Shown piece after piece: positions 1-7,766 of a DNA stretch of 27,794 nt. Origin of the DNA: a virus. Below the pieces are notes generated by a model. It saw only the letters and a program-made list of their open reading frames with translations. It was not told the origin of the DNA and searched no databases. The stretch is from positions 1-27,794 of the IMG/VR virus record IMGVR_UViG_3300037068_000133; one strand, given 5' to 3'. The translations under genes and the position numbers were made by a program. The number at the start of each line of letters is the position of its first letter. Within the stretch, counting starts at the first letter, position 1.

Positions 1-87
1 ATCGACGCGGCCATCACGCTGTGCATGGGCGTCGACGCGCTGGAGCGGCTGACCGAGGAAATCGACATCATGCAGACCATCTGGTGA
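1..87 (+). CDS. Terminase large subunit, C-terminal end (partial)
   Basis: Open from the first base to TGA at 85-87, giving the last 28 residues of a protein that starts outside the window. The fragment contains IDAAITLCMGVDALERL, which resembles the helix that closes many actinophage large terminase subunits (usually IDAAVALxMAxDRA). It sits just upstream of a portal gene, where the terminase is expected in HK97-type phages. The large terminase is the ATPase/nuclease that packages DNA into the prohead. The ATPase and nuclease motifs are not in view, so the call rests on this short motif and on gene order. Confidence 0.6.
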   Translation: MDAAITLCMGVDALERLTEEIDIMQTIW

Positions 88-153
88 TCAGGCAGTTTAG
101 GTAACGGCTGTGGCATCCTTGGCGCAACATCTGTTCGTTTCCCCGGAGGCCGT

Positions 154-366
154 GTGAGCGCATTCGGTAAGTCCGCCACCGCCGCCGTGGTGACCGCCGG
201 GAAAGCGATCCGCTGGGGCTGGCACATCGGCCCGGCCGTGACCGGGATGGGCGCGGTGTCGGCGGCGATCGGCGGCCTGGTGCAGACCTTCGCCGGGACG
301 GGCGGCCTGTGGGCGGGCCTGTTCGTGGCCGGTGTCTTCGCGATCGCGATCGACTTGAAGGGCTGA
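154..366 (+). CDS. Small membrane protein between terminase and portal
   Basis: A 70-residue protein with a GTG start and GGAGG at 145-149 as ribosome binding site. Residues about 25-45 and 48-66 are hydrophobic and rich in Gly and Ala, consistent with two membrane helices. It ends in a short charged tail (DLKG). It lies between the terminase and the portal and is followed after two bases by the portal start. Two-helix proteins of this size can be holins, but the lysis genes of this phage lie about 17 kb away, so I do not assign that role. Function unknown. Confidence 0.6.
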   Translation: MSAFGKSATAAVVTAGKAIRWGWHIGPAVTGMGAVSAAIGGLVQTFAGTGGLWAGLFVAGVFAIAIDLKG

Positions 367-368
367 GG

Positions 369-1613
369 ATGCCCGGGGTGCTGGCCCGGCGGCCGCCGGA
401 GCGCGTGCTGGAAGGCCGCGTCGTCGGCAACCCGAATCGCGAATCGCGATTCCTCACGTTCATCAGCCCGCCGGTCGGCGCCTACACCCAGGCGCTGCAG
501 GACTGGGCGAGCTCGGATCCCGAAGGCGCGATGCGCCAGGCGACGGTCTGGACGTGCGTGAACAAGGTCGCGCTGTCCATGTCGGTGATGCGCCCGCTGC
601 CCTACTCCGGCCCCGTCGTCGGTTTCGGCCAGGCGACCCGGCTGCCGCCCGGGCCGATGCTGTCCAAGCCGTCCTCAGACCGGTATATGGGCGCGTTCAC
701 CTACTCGGCGTGGCTGTCGCTGATGCTGCGCGGGAACGTCTACGGGATCATCGCGGCCCGTGACCCTTTCGGCCTGCCGTTGCAGATCGAGCTGCAGCAC
801 CCCGACCAGATGCGCGTGCGGCGGCTGCAGCACGACACCACCGGCCAGAAGGCCGGCGAGTACGAATACCGGCTGCGCAACACCGTGGTGGACCCGGCCA
901 AGGTGTGGCACAAGGCGATCTTCCAGATGCCCGGCTCCCGGGTAGGCATGTCCCCGATCGAGTACGCCGCCCGCACCACGCGCACGACCCAGGCGGCCGA
1001 GCAGTTCGGCCTGTCATGGTTCGAGGACGGCGGCCACCCGTCGGGTCTGCTGACGAACGCGAACAAGCCGGAGATCAAGCAGGAGCAGGCCCAGGGCGTC
1101 AAGGCCCGGTTCATGGCCGCCGTCCGCGGCTCCCGCGAGCCGGTGGTGCTCGGCGACGGGTGGAAGTACGACCAGATCTCGGTCAAGGCCGAGGAGTCGC
1201 AGTTCCTGAACACGATCCAGGCGACGGCCAGCGACATCTGCAAGTTCTTCCTGATGAAGCCCCAGCACGCCGGCATCGCGCAGCAGGGGTCGGCGATCAC
1301 CTACGCCAACATCGAAGACAACATGCTCGACTTCCTGGCCTACCCGATGACGCCGTGGATGCAGGAGTACGAGACCTGGCTCGCCGAGTGGGTGCCGAGC
1401 AGCCAGTACGTGAAGCTGGACAGCTCGCCGCTGCTGCGCACGGACATGCTGAGCCGGATGCAGGCCTACCACATGATGATCGGCTCCCGGGCGTTCACGC
1501 AGGACGAGATCCGGGAGATGGAAGACCGGCCGCCGCTGACCCCGGAGCAGAAAGCCGAGATCGACGCTATGCCGATGGTGCCGCCCATCCCCGGCCCGAA
1601 GAGCGGGAGCTGA
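369..1613 (+). CDS. Phage portal protein (HK97 family)
   Basis: A 414-residue portal protein, forming the ring at the capsid vertex through which DNA enters and leaves. The ATG at 369 is preferred because AAGGG lies seven bases upstream, and it follows the upstream stop by two bases. Family features in order: TVWTCVNKVALSMS near residue 60, a WLSLMLRGNVYG stretch where HK97 portals carry their conserved LLL/GNAY segment, SRVGMSPIEYA in the middle, a QFLNTIQATASDICKFF helix and GSAITYANIEDNM. The C-terminal region (TQDEIREMEDRPPL) matches the usual end of these portals. The length is typical. Open frames extending upstream of 369 have no ribosome binding site. Confidence 0.93.
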   Translation: MPGVLARRPPERVLEGRVVGNPNRESRFLTFISPPVGAYTQALQDWASSDPEGAMRQATVWTCVNKVALSMSVMRPLPYSGPVVGFGQATRLPPGPMLSKPSSDRYMGAFTYSAWLSLMLRGNVYGIIAARDPFGLPLQIELQHPDQMRVRRLQHDTTGQKAGEYEYRLRNTVVDPAKVWHKAIFQMPGSRVGMSPIEYAARTTRTTQAAEQFGLSWFEDGGHPSGLLTNANKPEIKQEQAQGVKARFMAAVRGSREPVVLGDGWKYDQISVKAEESQFLNTIQATASDICKFFLMKPQHAGIAQQGSAITYANIEDNMLDFLAYPMTPWMQEYETWLAEWVPSSQYVKLDSSPLLRTDMLSRMQAYHMMIGSRAFTQDEIREMEDRPPLTPEQKAEIDAMPMVPPIPGPKSGS

Positions 1614-1614
1614 C

Positions 1615-3093
1615 ATGGCCGCAAAGTATGACGCCGACGAACTCAAGAAGCTGCTGGCCAAGGGCCACGCGATCAAGAACGCCGACGGTGACCCGTCCTA
1701 CCCGATCGCCGACGAGGAGGACCTCGACAAGGCGATCAAGGCGGTCGGCCGCGGCGGCGCCGACCACGACTCGATCCGCAAGCACATCATCAAACGTGCG
1801 AAGGCCCTCGGCCTGTCGGCCAAGGTCCCGGACACCTGGAATGCGAACGGGTCGGTGAAGACGGCCAGCCGCGTCCCGCTCGAGCTGCGCCGCCAGCGCC
1901 GGTCGTCGATGCTGGCCATCCCCGAGCGCCTGTCGCTGGCGTTCGCCGCCGGGAACATCGAGATGCGGGCGAAGGCCAACGGCACCGGCGGCACCTCATA
2001 CCGGTTCGAGGGATACGCGGCGACGTTCAGCGACCCGTTCGAGATGTGGGACATGTGGGGCGAGCCCTACACCGAGGAGGTCGAGCCGGGCGCGTTCACC
2101 CGCACCCTGGCCAACAACTGCGACACGGCGTTCCTGATCGGCCACTACGACGCCGGGATCCTGATGGCCCGGACCAAGTCCGGGACCATGACCCTGTCGC
2201 AGGACAGCGGCGGCCTGGCGGTCCTGGTGCCCGCGATGGACGGCTCCCGCGAAGACGTCCGCGCTCTGGCCTCCGCGGTGGACCGCGGCGACATGGACGA
2301 GATGTCCTGCGCGTTCATCACCCGCCAGCAGAAGTGGGACGACGCCTTCGAGCACCGGTCGATGATCGAGATGGACCTGCACCGCGGCGACGTCTCCGCC
2401 GTGGTGTTCGGCGCCAACGCCGGCACCGCGGGCAGCTCGATGACCGCGCTGCCCACCGAGGCGCTGACGCTGCGCCGCCCGGTGTCGGTGCGGATGCCCA
2501 CGGCCCCGTACCGGGTGAACGAGGGCGAGGACACCCTCTGCGGCCAGTGCCAGTCCGCCAACGACGCCGACGCCAGCTTCTGCGACCAGTGCGGCGCGAA
2601 GATGGCCGGCCAGCCCGGCGACAGCACCGTCACCGGCGAGGACGAAACCCAGCAGTGCCAGAGCTGCTTGTCCATGAACGCGACCGACGCGAAGTACTGC
2701 GACCAGTGCGGCAGCTCGCTGGCCGGGATCCGGCCGTGGAAGGCAGCTGGCGGCGGCTACCTCGACTGGGCCGCGGCCCGCCGCGGCGAGAAGCGCGCCC
2801 AGGACGAGATCGTGGACATGTCCGGGGCACCCGACTACAACCCGGTCCCGCACGCCTACGACCCCGGCGCGCTGCAGTGCCCGAACGACGACTGCACCGT
2901 GCCGGGCGGGGCAAAGAACAGCCCGGACGCGAAGTTCTGCGACCAGTGCGGCTACCCGATGTACGCGGGGAACGGCGTCGAGGTCGTCGATGACTCCGGG
3001 GTGGTCGAAGACATCGAGGGCGCGGCGATGTCAGACGCCGAGCTGCTCGCCCACCGCCGCCGCGAACTCGAACTCCTGGAGCTGAGCGCATGA
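1615..3093 (+). CDS. Prohead maturation protease with C-terminal zinc-ribbon array
   Basis: A 492-residue protein starting one base after the portal stop. Residues 1-80 are a small charged helical domain (DADELKKLLAKGHAIKNADG) like one seen at the front of other actinophage proheads proteases. Residues about 112-285 are an S78-type protease: candidate catalytic His177 in LIGHYDAG and Ser231 in DEMSCAF, followed by the VSAVVFGANAG strand. It should cleave the scaffold part of the capsid precursor. The unusual part is residues 305-450, with three CxxC-type zinc ribbons: C309/C312/C323/C326, C348/C351/C362/C365 and C422/C427/C442/C445. All three share a DA-K/S-F/Y-CDQCG end. The tail is acidic. 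Protease identity is firm; the role of the ribbons is unknown. Confidence 0.88.
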   Translation: MAAKYDADELKKLLAKGHAIKNADGDPSYPIADEEDLDKAIKAVGRGGADHDSIRKHIIKRAKALGLSAKVPDTWNANGSVKTASRVPLELRRQRRSSMLAIPERLSLAFAAGNIEMRAKANGTGGTSYRFEGYAATFSDPFEMWDMWGEPYTEEVEPGAFTRTLANNCDTAFLIGHYDAGILMARTKSGTMTLSQDSGGLAVLVPAMDGSREDVRALASAVDRGDMDEMSCAFITRQQKWDDAFEHRSMIEMDLHRGDVSAVVFGANAGTAGSSMTALPTEALTLRRPVSVRMPTAPYRVNEGEDTLCGQCQSANDADASFCDQCGAKMAGQPGDSTVTGEDETQQCQSCLSMNATDAKYCDQCGSSLAGIRPWKAAGGGYLDWAAARRGEKRAQDEIVDMSGAPDYNPVPHAYDPGALQCPNDDCTVPGGAKNSPDAKFCDQCGYPMYAGNGVEVVDDSGVVEDIEGAAMSDAELLAHRRRELELLELSA

Positions 3094-3431
3094 CCGACAT
3101 CACTGCCGAGGTCACCGGCTGGGTCGCCGGCGAGATCGCCAAGCAGCGGTTCGGGGAGGACTTCGGCTACGCCGTCAGCCTCGGCCTGGCCGCGGTGCAG
3201 ACCCCGCAGGGCGTGGCGCAGGTGCCGATGTGGACCCTGCTGATCACCGCCCGCAACCCGCTGCTGAAAGAGGGCCCGCTGTATCACGGGCCGGTGCCGA
3301 TCGGCACGCCGCGGCCGGAAGAGAAAAACGTCCGGGCCGAGGTGACGAACGGTCTCAAGGCGCTGCGGGACCTGGCCGCGTCCAAGCTGTCCGCCGGCAA
3401 CGGCCGCGCGCCGGCCGGGGCGCGGCGGTGA
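3090..3431 (+). CDS. Small phage protein, unknown function
   Basis: A 113-residue protein whose ATG overlaps the protease stop codon (ATGA), indicating translational coupling. The N-terminal half has alternating strands (YAVSLGLAAVQTPQGVAQVPMWTLLITARNPLL). The C-terminal half is helical (VRAEVTNGLKALRDLAASKL) with a basic, Ala/Gly-rich tail. No cysteine cluster, signal peptide or membrane segment is visible. It lies between the protease and the capsid gene, so a head-related role is plausible, but I recognise no family. Confidence 0.7.
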   Translation: MTDITAEVTGWVAGEIAKQRFGEDFGYAVSLGLAAVQTPQGVAQVPMWTLLITARNPLLKEGPLYHGPVPIGTPRPEEKNVRAEVTNGLKALRDLAASKLSAGNGRAPAGARR

Positions 3432-3577
3432 CCGTCTTCGTGGTGCTCGAGCACCAAGGGCAGGCGACCCGCCTGGTTGGCGTCTACGCCACCGGGGAGA
3501 TCGCCGGGCAGGCCGCGCCGTCGACGGGCTGGAGCGCCGAGGTCGTGCCCTGCGACGTCCTCGACCAGGCACCCTGA
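3428..3577 (+). CDS. Very small phage protein, unknown function
   Basis: A 49-residue frame with a GTG start overlapping the previous stop (GTGA). The sequence begins TVFVVLEHQGQATRLVGVYAT and ends CDVLDQAP, giving a small mixed alpha/beta composition. The overlap arrangement and the lack of rare codons favour a real gene, but it is short and I know no family for it. It closes the portal-protease group; the stretch that follows looks like a promoter and leader. Confidence 0.5.
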   Translation: MTVFVVLEHQGQATRLVGVYATGEIAGQAAPSTGWSAEVVPCDVLDQAP

Positions 3578-3600
3578 CACACCCGGGCCATGGCGGCTGC

Positions 3601-3630
3601 TTGACGGCCGTCATTTCAGCGCCATACCCT
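3601..3630 (+). promoter_or_regulatory. Candidate sigma70-type promoter of the capsid gene
   Basis: TTGACG at 3601-3606, then an 18-base spacer, then TACCCT at 3625-3630 (actinobacterial -10 pattern TAnnnT). It lies in the only sizeable gap (3578-3786) of the late block, directly before the capsid gene. The predicted transcript would have an untranslated leader of about 150 bases. The match is to consensus only. Confidence 0.45.
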
Positions 3631-3674
3631 GGCCTCGTTACGGGCAGGTTCGGACAGTCCCGGTAGTGCCAGGG
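3627..3674 (+). other. Inverted repeat in the capsid leader
   Basis: CCCTGGC at 3627-3633 pairs with GCCAGGG at 3668-3674 around a 34-base loop that itself has partly complementary sequence (ACGGG and CCCGGT). It begins at the candidate -10 box and would fold in the leader RNA of the capsid gene. It could be a weak terminator of upstream transcription, a stability element or a coincidence in GC-rich DNA. Confidence 0.3.
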
Positions 3675-3786
3675 CCCGCAGGCCCGCAGCTCCCCGGCAG
3701 GGCGGCTGCACCCCGCGGTTCTGCCGCCACCACACGAGATGACGCGCCCACGTCGATGCGTGCCTCGTGTGAAGGGGATACCTGCC

Positions 3787-5460
3787 GTGGATGAGCTGAT
3801 CCGCAAGCTGCTGGAGCGTCGCGCTGCCCTGGTCAAGGCCGGGAAGGAAGCGCTGTCGAAGTCCGCCGAGTCCCTCGCCGCGGGCGGCCCGGCCGAGGAC
3901 CGCAAGGCCCACGACGAGGCCGCCGACAAGGCCACAGCGGACATCAAGGAAATCGACACCCAGGTCGAGAAGCTCAAGGCCCAGCAGGCCTCAGACAAGC
4001 GCGCCGCCGACCTCGCGGCCGCCACCGGCGGCACCGGCGAGGAGGAAGGCCGCGCTGGCGGTTCCGGTGTCCAGGTGACCAGCGAGCCGACCATGTACGG
4101 CCGCCACTCGGGCCGGTCGTTCTTCCTCGACATGGCCCGCGCCAACCCGGCCCTGGGCAACGACCCCGAAGCCCGCGGCCGCCTCGACCGGCACCGCCAG
4201 GAGCTCGACGTCGAACTGCCGAAGCGGCGCGCGGCCCGCGCGAAGGCCGCGACCGCGCAGCTGGAGCAGCGCATGGCCCGCTCCCAGCGCGAGGAACGCG
4301 CCTATGACCGGTTCCTCGGCGAGGGCGGCAAGCCGTTCCGCGGCGGCCAGGAGTCCCGGGCACTGTCGCGCACCGACGGGCAGGGCGGGTTCTTCGTCCC
4401 GCCGCTGTGGCTGGTCGACGACTACATCCCCTACCTGCGGGCCGGCCGGACGTTCGCCGACCTGTGGATGAACCTGCCGCTTCCCTCAGGCACCGACAGC
4501 ATCAACATCCCCCGGGTGGTCCTCGGCGCCGCGACCGGCCCGCAGTCCGCAGACGGGCAGCCGCTGGTCAGCCGCGACATCCAGGACAACTTCGTCAACG
4601 CCCTGGTCCGCACCGTGGCCGGCCAGCAGGACGCGGCGCTGCAGCTGCTCGACCAGTCGCCGGTCGCCTACGACCAGATCCTCTTCAAGGACCTGATGGC
4701 CGACTACGCCATGAACCTGTCCGGGCAGCTGATGCTCGGCTCCGGCGTGAACGGGCAGCTGACCGGCCTGTACCCGACCGGGATCCTCGCGGCAACCGGC
4801 GCCAGCACGACCGGGTTCCACGTGCGGAACGCGGCCACCAAGTGGACCGACCCGACGAACCCGAACTTCTACCAGTCGGCCGCGCAGGTCATCTCCAAGG
4901 TCTCCCGGAACCGGTTCCGCCGGCCGACCGCCCTGGTCACCAACGACGCCGCCTGGTTCGGGATGGCATCGTCCACCGACAGCCAGGGCCGGCCGCTGGT
5001 CGTCGCCACCGCGGCGGGCCTGGGTTACAACCAGTCCGCCGGTGAGGACGGGTCGCAGAACGTCGAGGGCCCGGTCGGGCACATCTTCGGGGTGCCGTGG
5101 TCGGCGGACCCGAACATCCCGCTGACCTTCGGCGGGGCGACCACCGCCCCGGTGATCGGCGCGATCTCCCAGGGCAACGTGGCCCCGATCGACGGCACCG
5201 GCGCCGGGAACACGCAGACCCCGGCGATCGCGATGGTCGCCGACGACCTGTTCCTGTGGGAAGGCGAGCTGCGCACCCGGACCCTGTCCGAGGTGCTGTC
5301 CGGGACGCTGCAGATCCGCTTCCAGGTCTACGGCTACGCGGCCAGCATGCCGAACCGCTACCAGGACTCCAGCGGCAACCTGCTGTCCTACGGCGAGTAC
5401 AACACCGTCGCCACGGCGGGCGGGATCCTGTCCACCGCCGGCGGCCTGTCCGGCTTCTAA
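3787..5460 (+). CDS. Major capsid protein with N-terminal scaffold domain (HK97 fold)
   Basis: A 557-residue capsid precursor. The GTG at 3787 is preferred because GAAGGGG lies at 3771-3777; an upstream ATG at 3739 has no such site. Residues 1 to about 195 are charged, Ala/Lys/Glu-rich and helical (LLERRAALVKAGKEAL, DIKEIDTQVEKLKAQQ), typical of the delta/scaffold domain that HK97-type proteases remove. The mature capsid probably begins near LSRTDGQGGFFVPPLWLVDDY (about residue 200), a standard start for this fold. The following strands (FADLWMNLPLPSG, SINIPRV) and the C-terminal region (FQVYGYAASMPNRYQD) fit the family. The total exceeds the HK97 protein because of the long scaffold. Confidence 0.93.
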   Translation: MDELIRKLLERRAALVKAGKEALSKSAESLAAGGPAEDRKAHDEAADKATADIKEIDTQVEKLKAQQASDKRAADLAAATGGTGEEEGRAGGSGVQVTSEPTMYGRHSGRSFFLDMARANPALGNDPEARGRLDRHRQELDVELPKRRAARAKAATAQLEQRMARSQREERAYDRFLGEGGKPFRGGQESRALSRTDGQGGFFVPPLWLVDDYIPYLRAGRTFADLWMNLPLPSGTDSINIPRVVLGAATGPQSADGQPLVSRDIQDNFVNALVRTVAGQQDAALQLLDQSPVAYDQILFKDLMADYAMNLSGQLMLGSGVNGQLTGLYPTGILAATGASTTGFHVRNAATKWTDPTNPNFYQSAAQVISKVSRNRFRRPTALVTNDAAWFGMASSTDSQGRPLVVATAAGLGYNQSAGEDGSQNVEGPVGHIFGVPWSADPNIPLTFGGATTAPVIGAISQGNVAPIDGTGAGNTQTPAIAMVADDLFLWEGELRTRTLSEVLSGTLQIRFQVYGYAASMPNRYQDSSGNLLSYGEYNTVATAGGILSTAGGLSGF

Positions 5461-5506
5461 ATTCCGGCCCACCTGGGCGCGATCGCACAAGGGAGAGGAA
5501 CTCCAC

Positions 5507-6142
5507 ATGGCTGATCTGGCTTCGGGCCGGTACCCCGACAGCGAGGAAGAGTGGCTGCTCGACGGGTCACCGTTCCCGCCGTACCGGCGCACCATCTCGC
5601 GGCGGGACATCGCGACCGGCGCGACCGGGCTGGCGCTGACCCAGGCGCAGCTGTTCGTCTACGCGGTGCCGGTGCAGGTCGGTGACATCTTCAACTTCAT
5701 CACGCTGCTGGTGAAGACCGCGACGGCGACACCGACGCACTCCTGGGCGGCCCTGTACAACGGGGTCGGCGCGACCGCGACGCTGCTGGCGCAGACCCCG
5801 GACGTGGTGGGCGGGTTCGGTGTCGGGACCAACAAGCTGCAGCTGGCGTCGGCGGTGGCGAACATCGGCACGGTCGGCACCCCGCAGGGTGCCGGCCAGC
5901 CCGCGATCGTCCCGAACGGCCCGGCCGTGTGGGGTGTGGCCCTGTACAACTCGGGCGCCACCGGCGCGGTTCTCGACGGCATGCCCGGCGGGCAGGTCGC
6001 CGGCGAGATCGCGGTCACCGGCCAGCTGCCGTTCGTGTCGCAGGTCGCCCTGGCGGCCACCGCGGCCGCACCGGCGAACCTGGCGGGCATCGCCGCGGTC
6101 GTCGGCACCGGCGTCCCCTACGCCCTGCTGTCGCGGCAGTAA
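5507..6142 (+). CDS. Putative head decoration or minor structural protein
   Basis: A 211-residue protein with GGGAGAGG eight bases before ATG. After about 45 residues (SGRYPDSEEEWLLDGSPFP) the sequence becomes small, hydrophobic and strand-rich with many Gly, Thr, Val and Ala residues (FNFITLLVKTATATPTHSWAALYN). This is typical of a beta-sandwich structural protein without catalytic residues. It lies directly behind the capsid gene, where many siphoviruses encode a decoration protein. The role is inferred from position and composition only; a head fibre is an alternative. Confidence 0.55.
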   Translation: MADLASGRYPDSEEEWLLDGSPFPPYRRTISRRDIATGATGLALTQAQLFVYAVPVQVGDIFNFITLLVKTATATPTHSWAALYNGVGATATLLAQTPDVVGGFGVGTNKLQLASAVANIGTVGTPQGAGQPAIVPNGPAVWGVALYNSGATGAVLDGMPGGQVAGEIAVTGQLPFVSQVALAATAAAPANLAGIAAVVGTGVPYALLSRQ

Positions 6143-6147
6143 CCCCG

Positions 6148-6387
6148 TTGGCGACCCGGGAGTACGTGCTGGCTCGCCTGGCGGCCGAGCGCCGCCAGGC
6201 CGAGCAGTGCTTCGAGCCGGAGCGCGTCGCGGAGATCGACGACCAGATGGCCCGGCTGTCCGCCGGGACGGCATCCAACCCAGCCAGGGAGACCACGAGT
6301 GGACATCGCCCAGATGATCGGCAGCCTCGAAGAGCACCTCAAGCACGGCGCGGAACTGGCCGCCAGCCACGTACCGGCGCTCGTTGA
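6148..6387 (+). CDS. Small coiled-coil phage protein
   Basis: A 79-residue frame beginning at TTG (6148), five bases after the previous stop. GTG at 6166, with GGGAG just before it, is an alternative start. The first half (ATREYVLARLAAERRQAEQ, then PERVAEIDDQMARL) is a strongly amphipathic helix pair typical of tiny actinophage head-neck proteins. The last 28 residues are basic, low in complexity and read over the start of the next gene in another frame, an 89-base overlap. The helical half looks coding; the exact ends are uncertain. Confidence 0.45.
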   Translation: MATREYVLARLAAERRQAEQCFEPERVAEIDDQMARLSAGTASNPARETTSGHRPDDRQPRRAPQARRGTGRQPRTGAR

Positions 6388-6613
6388 GTGGGCAACCAAG
6401 GTCCAGTCTGACGACCTCGTCCAGGCCGCCATCGGCCTCGTCGTGCCACCGGCCACCAGGACGATGCTCGTCGGCCTGCTCAAGAGCGTCGAGACGGAAG
6501 TTGCCCGCGTCGCGGAGGAAGCCAAGGCCGCGGCCGCGGCGCAGGCCGCCGCGGACGCGGCTGCAGCTGCCAGCCCGGCGCCGGAGCCCGCTCCCGAGCC
6601 GCCGCCCGCCTGA
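6299..6613 (+). CDS. Small phage structural protein with Ala/Pro-rich tail
   Basis: A 104-residue protein with a GTG start and AGGGAGA upstream. It is mostly helical (IAQMIGSLEEHLKHGAELAASHVPALVEWATKV), with a second amphipathic helix ending in a run of Ala, Lys and Glu and a Pro/Glu/Ala tail (residues 90-104). There is no clear membrane segment. It lies between the head protein and the connector gene. Function unknown; a head-associated role is inferred from position only. Confidence 0.65.
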   Translation: MDIAQMIGSLEEHLKHGAELAASHVPALVEWATKVQSDDLVQAAIGLVVPPATRTMLVGLLKSVETEVARVAEEAKAAAAAQAAADAAAAASPAPEPAPEPPPA

Positions 6614-6645
6614 CGCACGCCAGCGACCGTGAAGGGAGGTGAGGG

Positions 6646-7557
6646 ATGCCAGCGTCGGCCCCGTGGTACCAGGGCGTGCAGGTGCCCCTCACCTTCCTGC
6701 TGACCGACACCGCCGGCAACCCGCAGGACGCGGCCCTGCTCGCCAGCGTCACCGTCACGGTCACCCTGCCCGACCAGACCACGGACGTCCCGGCCGTCAC
6801 CCACGGCGGGACGGGCACCTACTCGGCGAAGTACACGACCACCCAGCCCGGCCACCACCTCGTCACCTGGGTCTGCACCGACGCCACCTACCCGGGCGCG
6901 CTGACCGACAGCTTCGACGTGCTGCCGCTGTCAGAGAACGCGATCCTGCCGTTCGCCGTCGCCAAACGCGCCGCCCGGGTTCCCGCCGCGGTCACCACCG
7001 AGGACGACTTCATCCGCGAGTTCAACGAGGCGACCACCGAGATCATCGAGTGGTACTGCGGGCCGGTGCTGCAGCAGGCCGTCACCGAGCGGCTGCCCGC
7101 CGGCGGCCTGTCCATCCAGCTGTCGCACCCGCCGGTGCTCGGGCTGACCGCCTGGACGGCGATCCCGCCGGCCCTGGCCAGCGCCGGCATCGCGGTCCCG
7201 AACCCGCCGTCGCCGATGTTCCCCACCCGCGTGTTCGGGGTGTCCTACCCGCTGGCCCAGCTGTACGCCGACCCGAAGCTCGGCGTCGTCACCCACACCT
7301 CCGGCCTGCCGTTCTACTACGGCGAATACATCTGGTCCTACCGGGCGGGCCGGCTGGTCGTCCCCTCATGCATCACCAACGCGGCCCGGGCGATCTTCCG
7401 GCACCTGTACGGGATGGAACGCGGCGGCCAGGCCAGCGCGGTGTCGGCGGCCGCCGCCGGCGACGAGGAAACGACGATGACGCCGCTGGGGTTCGCCATC
7501 CCGAACCGGGCGCTGCAGATGATGACCCCGGAAAAGCTCCCGGCGGCGATCGCATGA
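6646..7557 (+). CDS. Head-tail connector (gp6-like) with N-terminal Ig-like domain
   Basis: A 303-residue protein with a very strong ribosome site (GGGAGGTGAGGG). Residues about 10-95 look like an immunoglobulin-type beta-sandwich (VPLTFLLTDTAGNPQDAA, VTVTVTLPDQ, GTYSAKYTTTQPGHHLVTW). From about residue 110 the sequence resembles HK97 gp6-type connectors: TTEDDFIREFNEATTEIIEWYCGP, then VTERLPAGG and strands, then a helix near YRAGRLVVPSCITNAARAIFRHLYG. Connectors of this family are usually about 100-200 residues, so the N-terminal domain is an addition. It would form the ring below the portal. The overlap with the next gene (ATGA) supports the C-terminus. Confidence 0.7.
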   Translation: MPASAPWYQGVQVPLTFLLTDTAGNPQDAALLASVTVTVTLPDQTTDVPAVTHGGTGTYSAKYTTTQPGHHLVTWVCTDATYPGALTDSFDVLPLSENAILPFAVAKRAARVPAAVTTEDDFIREFNEATTEIIEWYCGPVLQQAVTERLPAGGLSIQLSHPPVLGLTAWTAIPPALASAGIAVPNPPSPMFPTRVFGVSYPLAQLYADPKLGVVTHTSGLPFYYGEYIWSYRAGRLVVPSCITNAARAIFRHLYGMERGGQASAVSAAAAGDEETTMTPLGFAIPNRALQMMTPEKLPAAIA

Positions 7558-7766
7558 AGCTGCTGGCGGAGTGGTGGGCGCAGATCTGGCCGAACCTGGC
7601 CGCCTCGGGCCTGTGCGTGGGCGGCGCCTACTTCAAACTGCGCACGGAAGCCGCCGCCCGCCACCTCGAGGTCCTGGCCGTCCACCGCGCGACGCGGCAG
7701 ATCGTGGCCGACCTGTACAGGCACCGCACCGGCAAGGACCACCCGGCGGCGGGTGAGCGGCCGTGA
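7554..7766 (+). CDS. Small phage protein with hydrophobic N-terminus
   Basis: A 70-residue protein whose ATG overlaps the connector stop (ATGA). The N-terminus MKLLAEWWAQIWPNLAASGL is aromatic and hydrophobic, followed by CVGGAYFKLRTEAAARHLEV and a helical, basic C-terminal half. It could be anchored weakly in the membrane or be a neck component. Coupling on both sides (GTGA with the next gene) supports that it is expressed. No family recognised. Confidence 0.6.
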   Translation: MKLLAEWWAQIWPNLAASGLCVGGAYFKLRTEAAARHLEVLAVHRATRQIVADLYRHRTGKDHPAAGERP

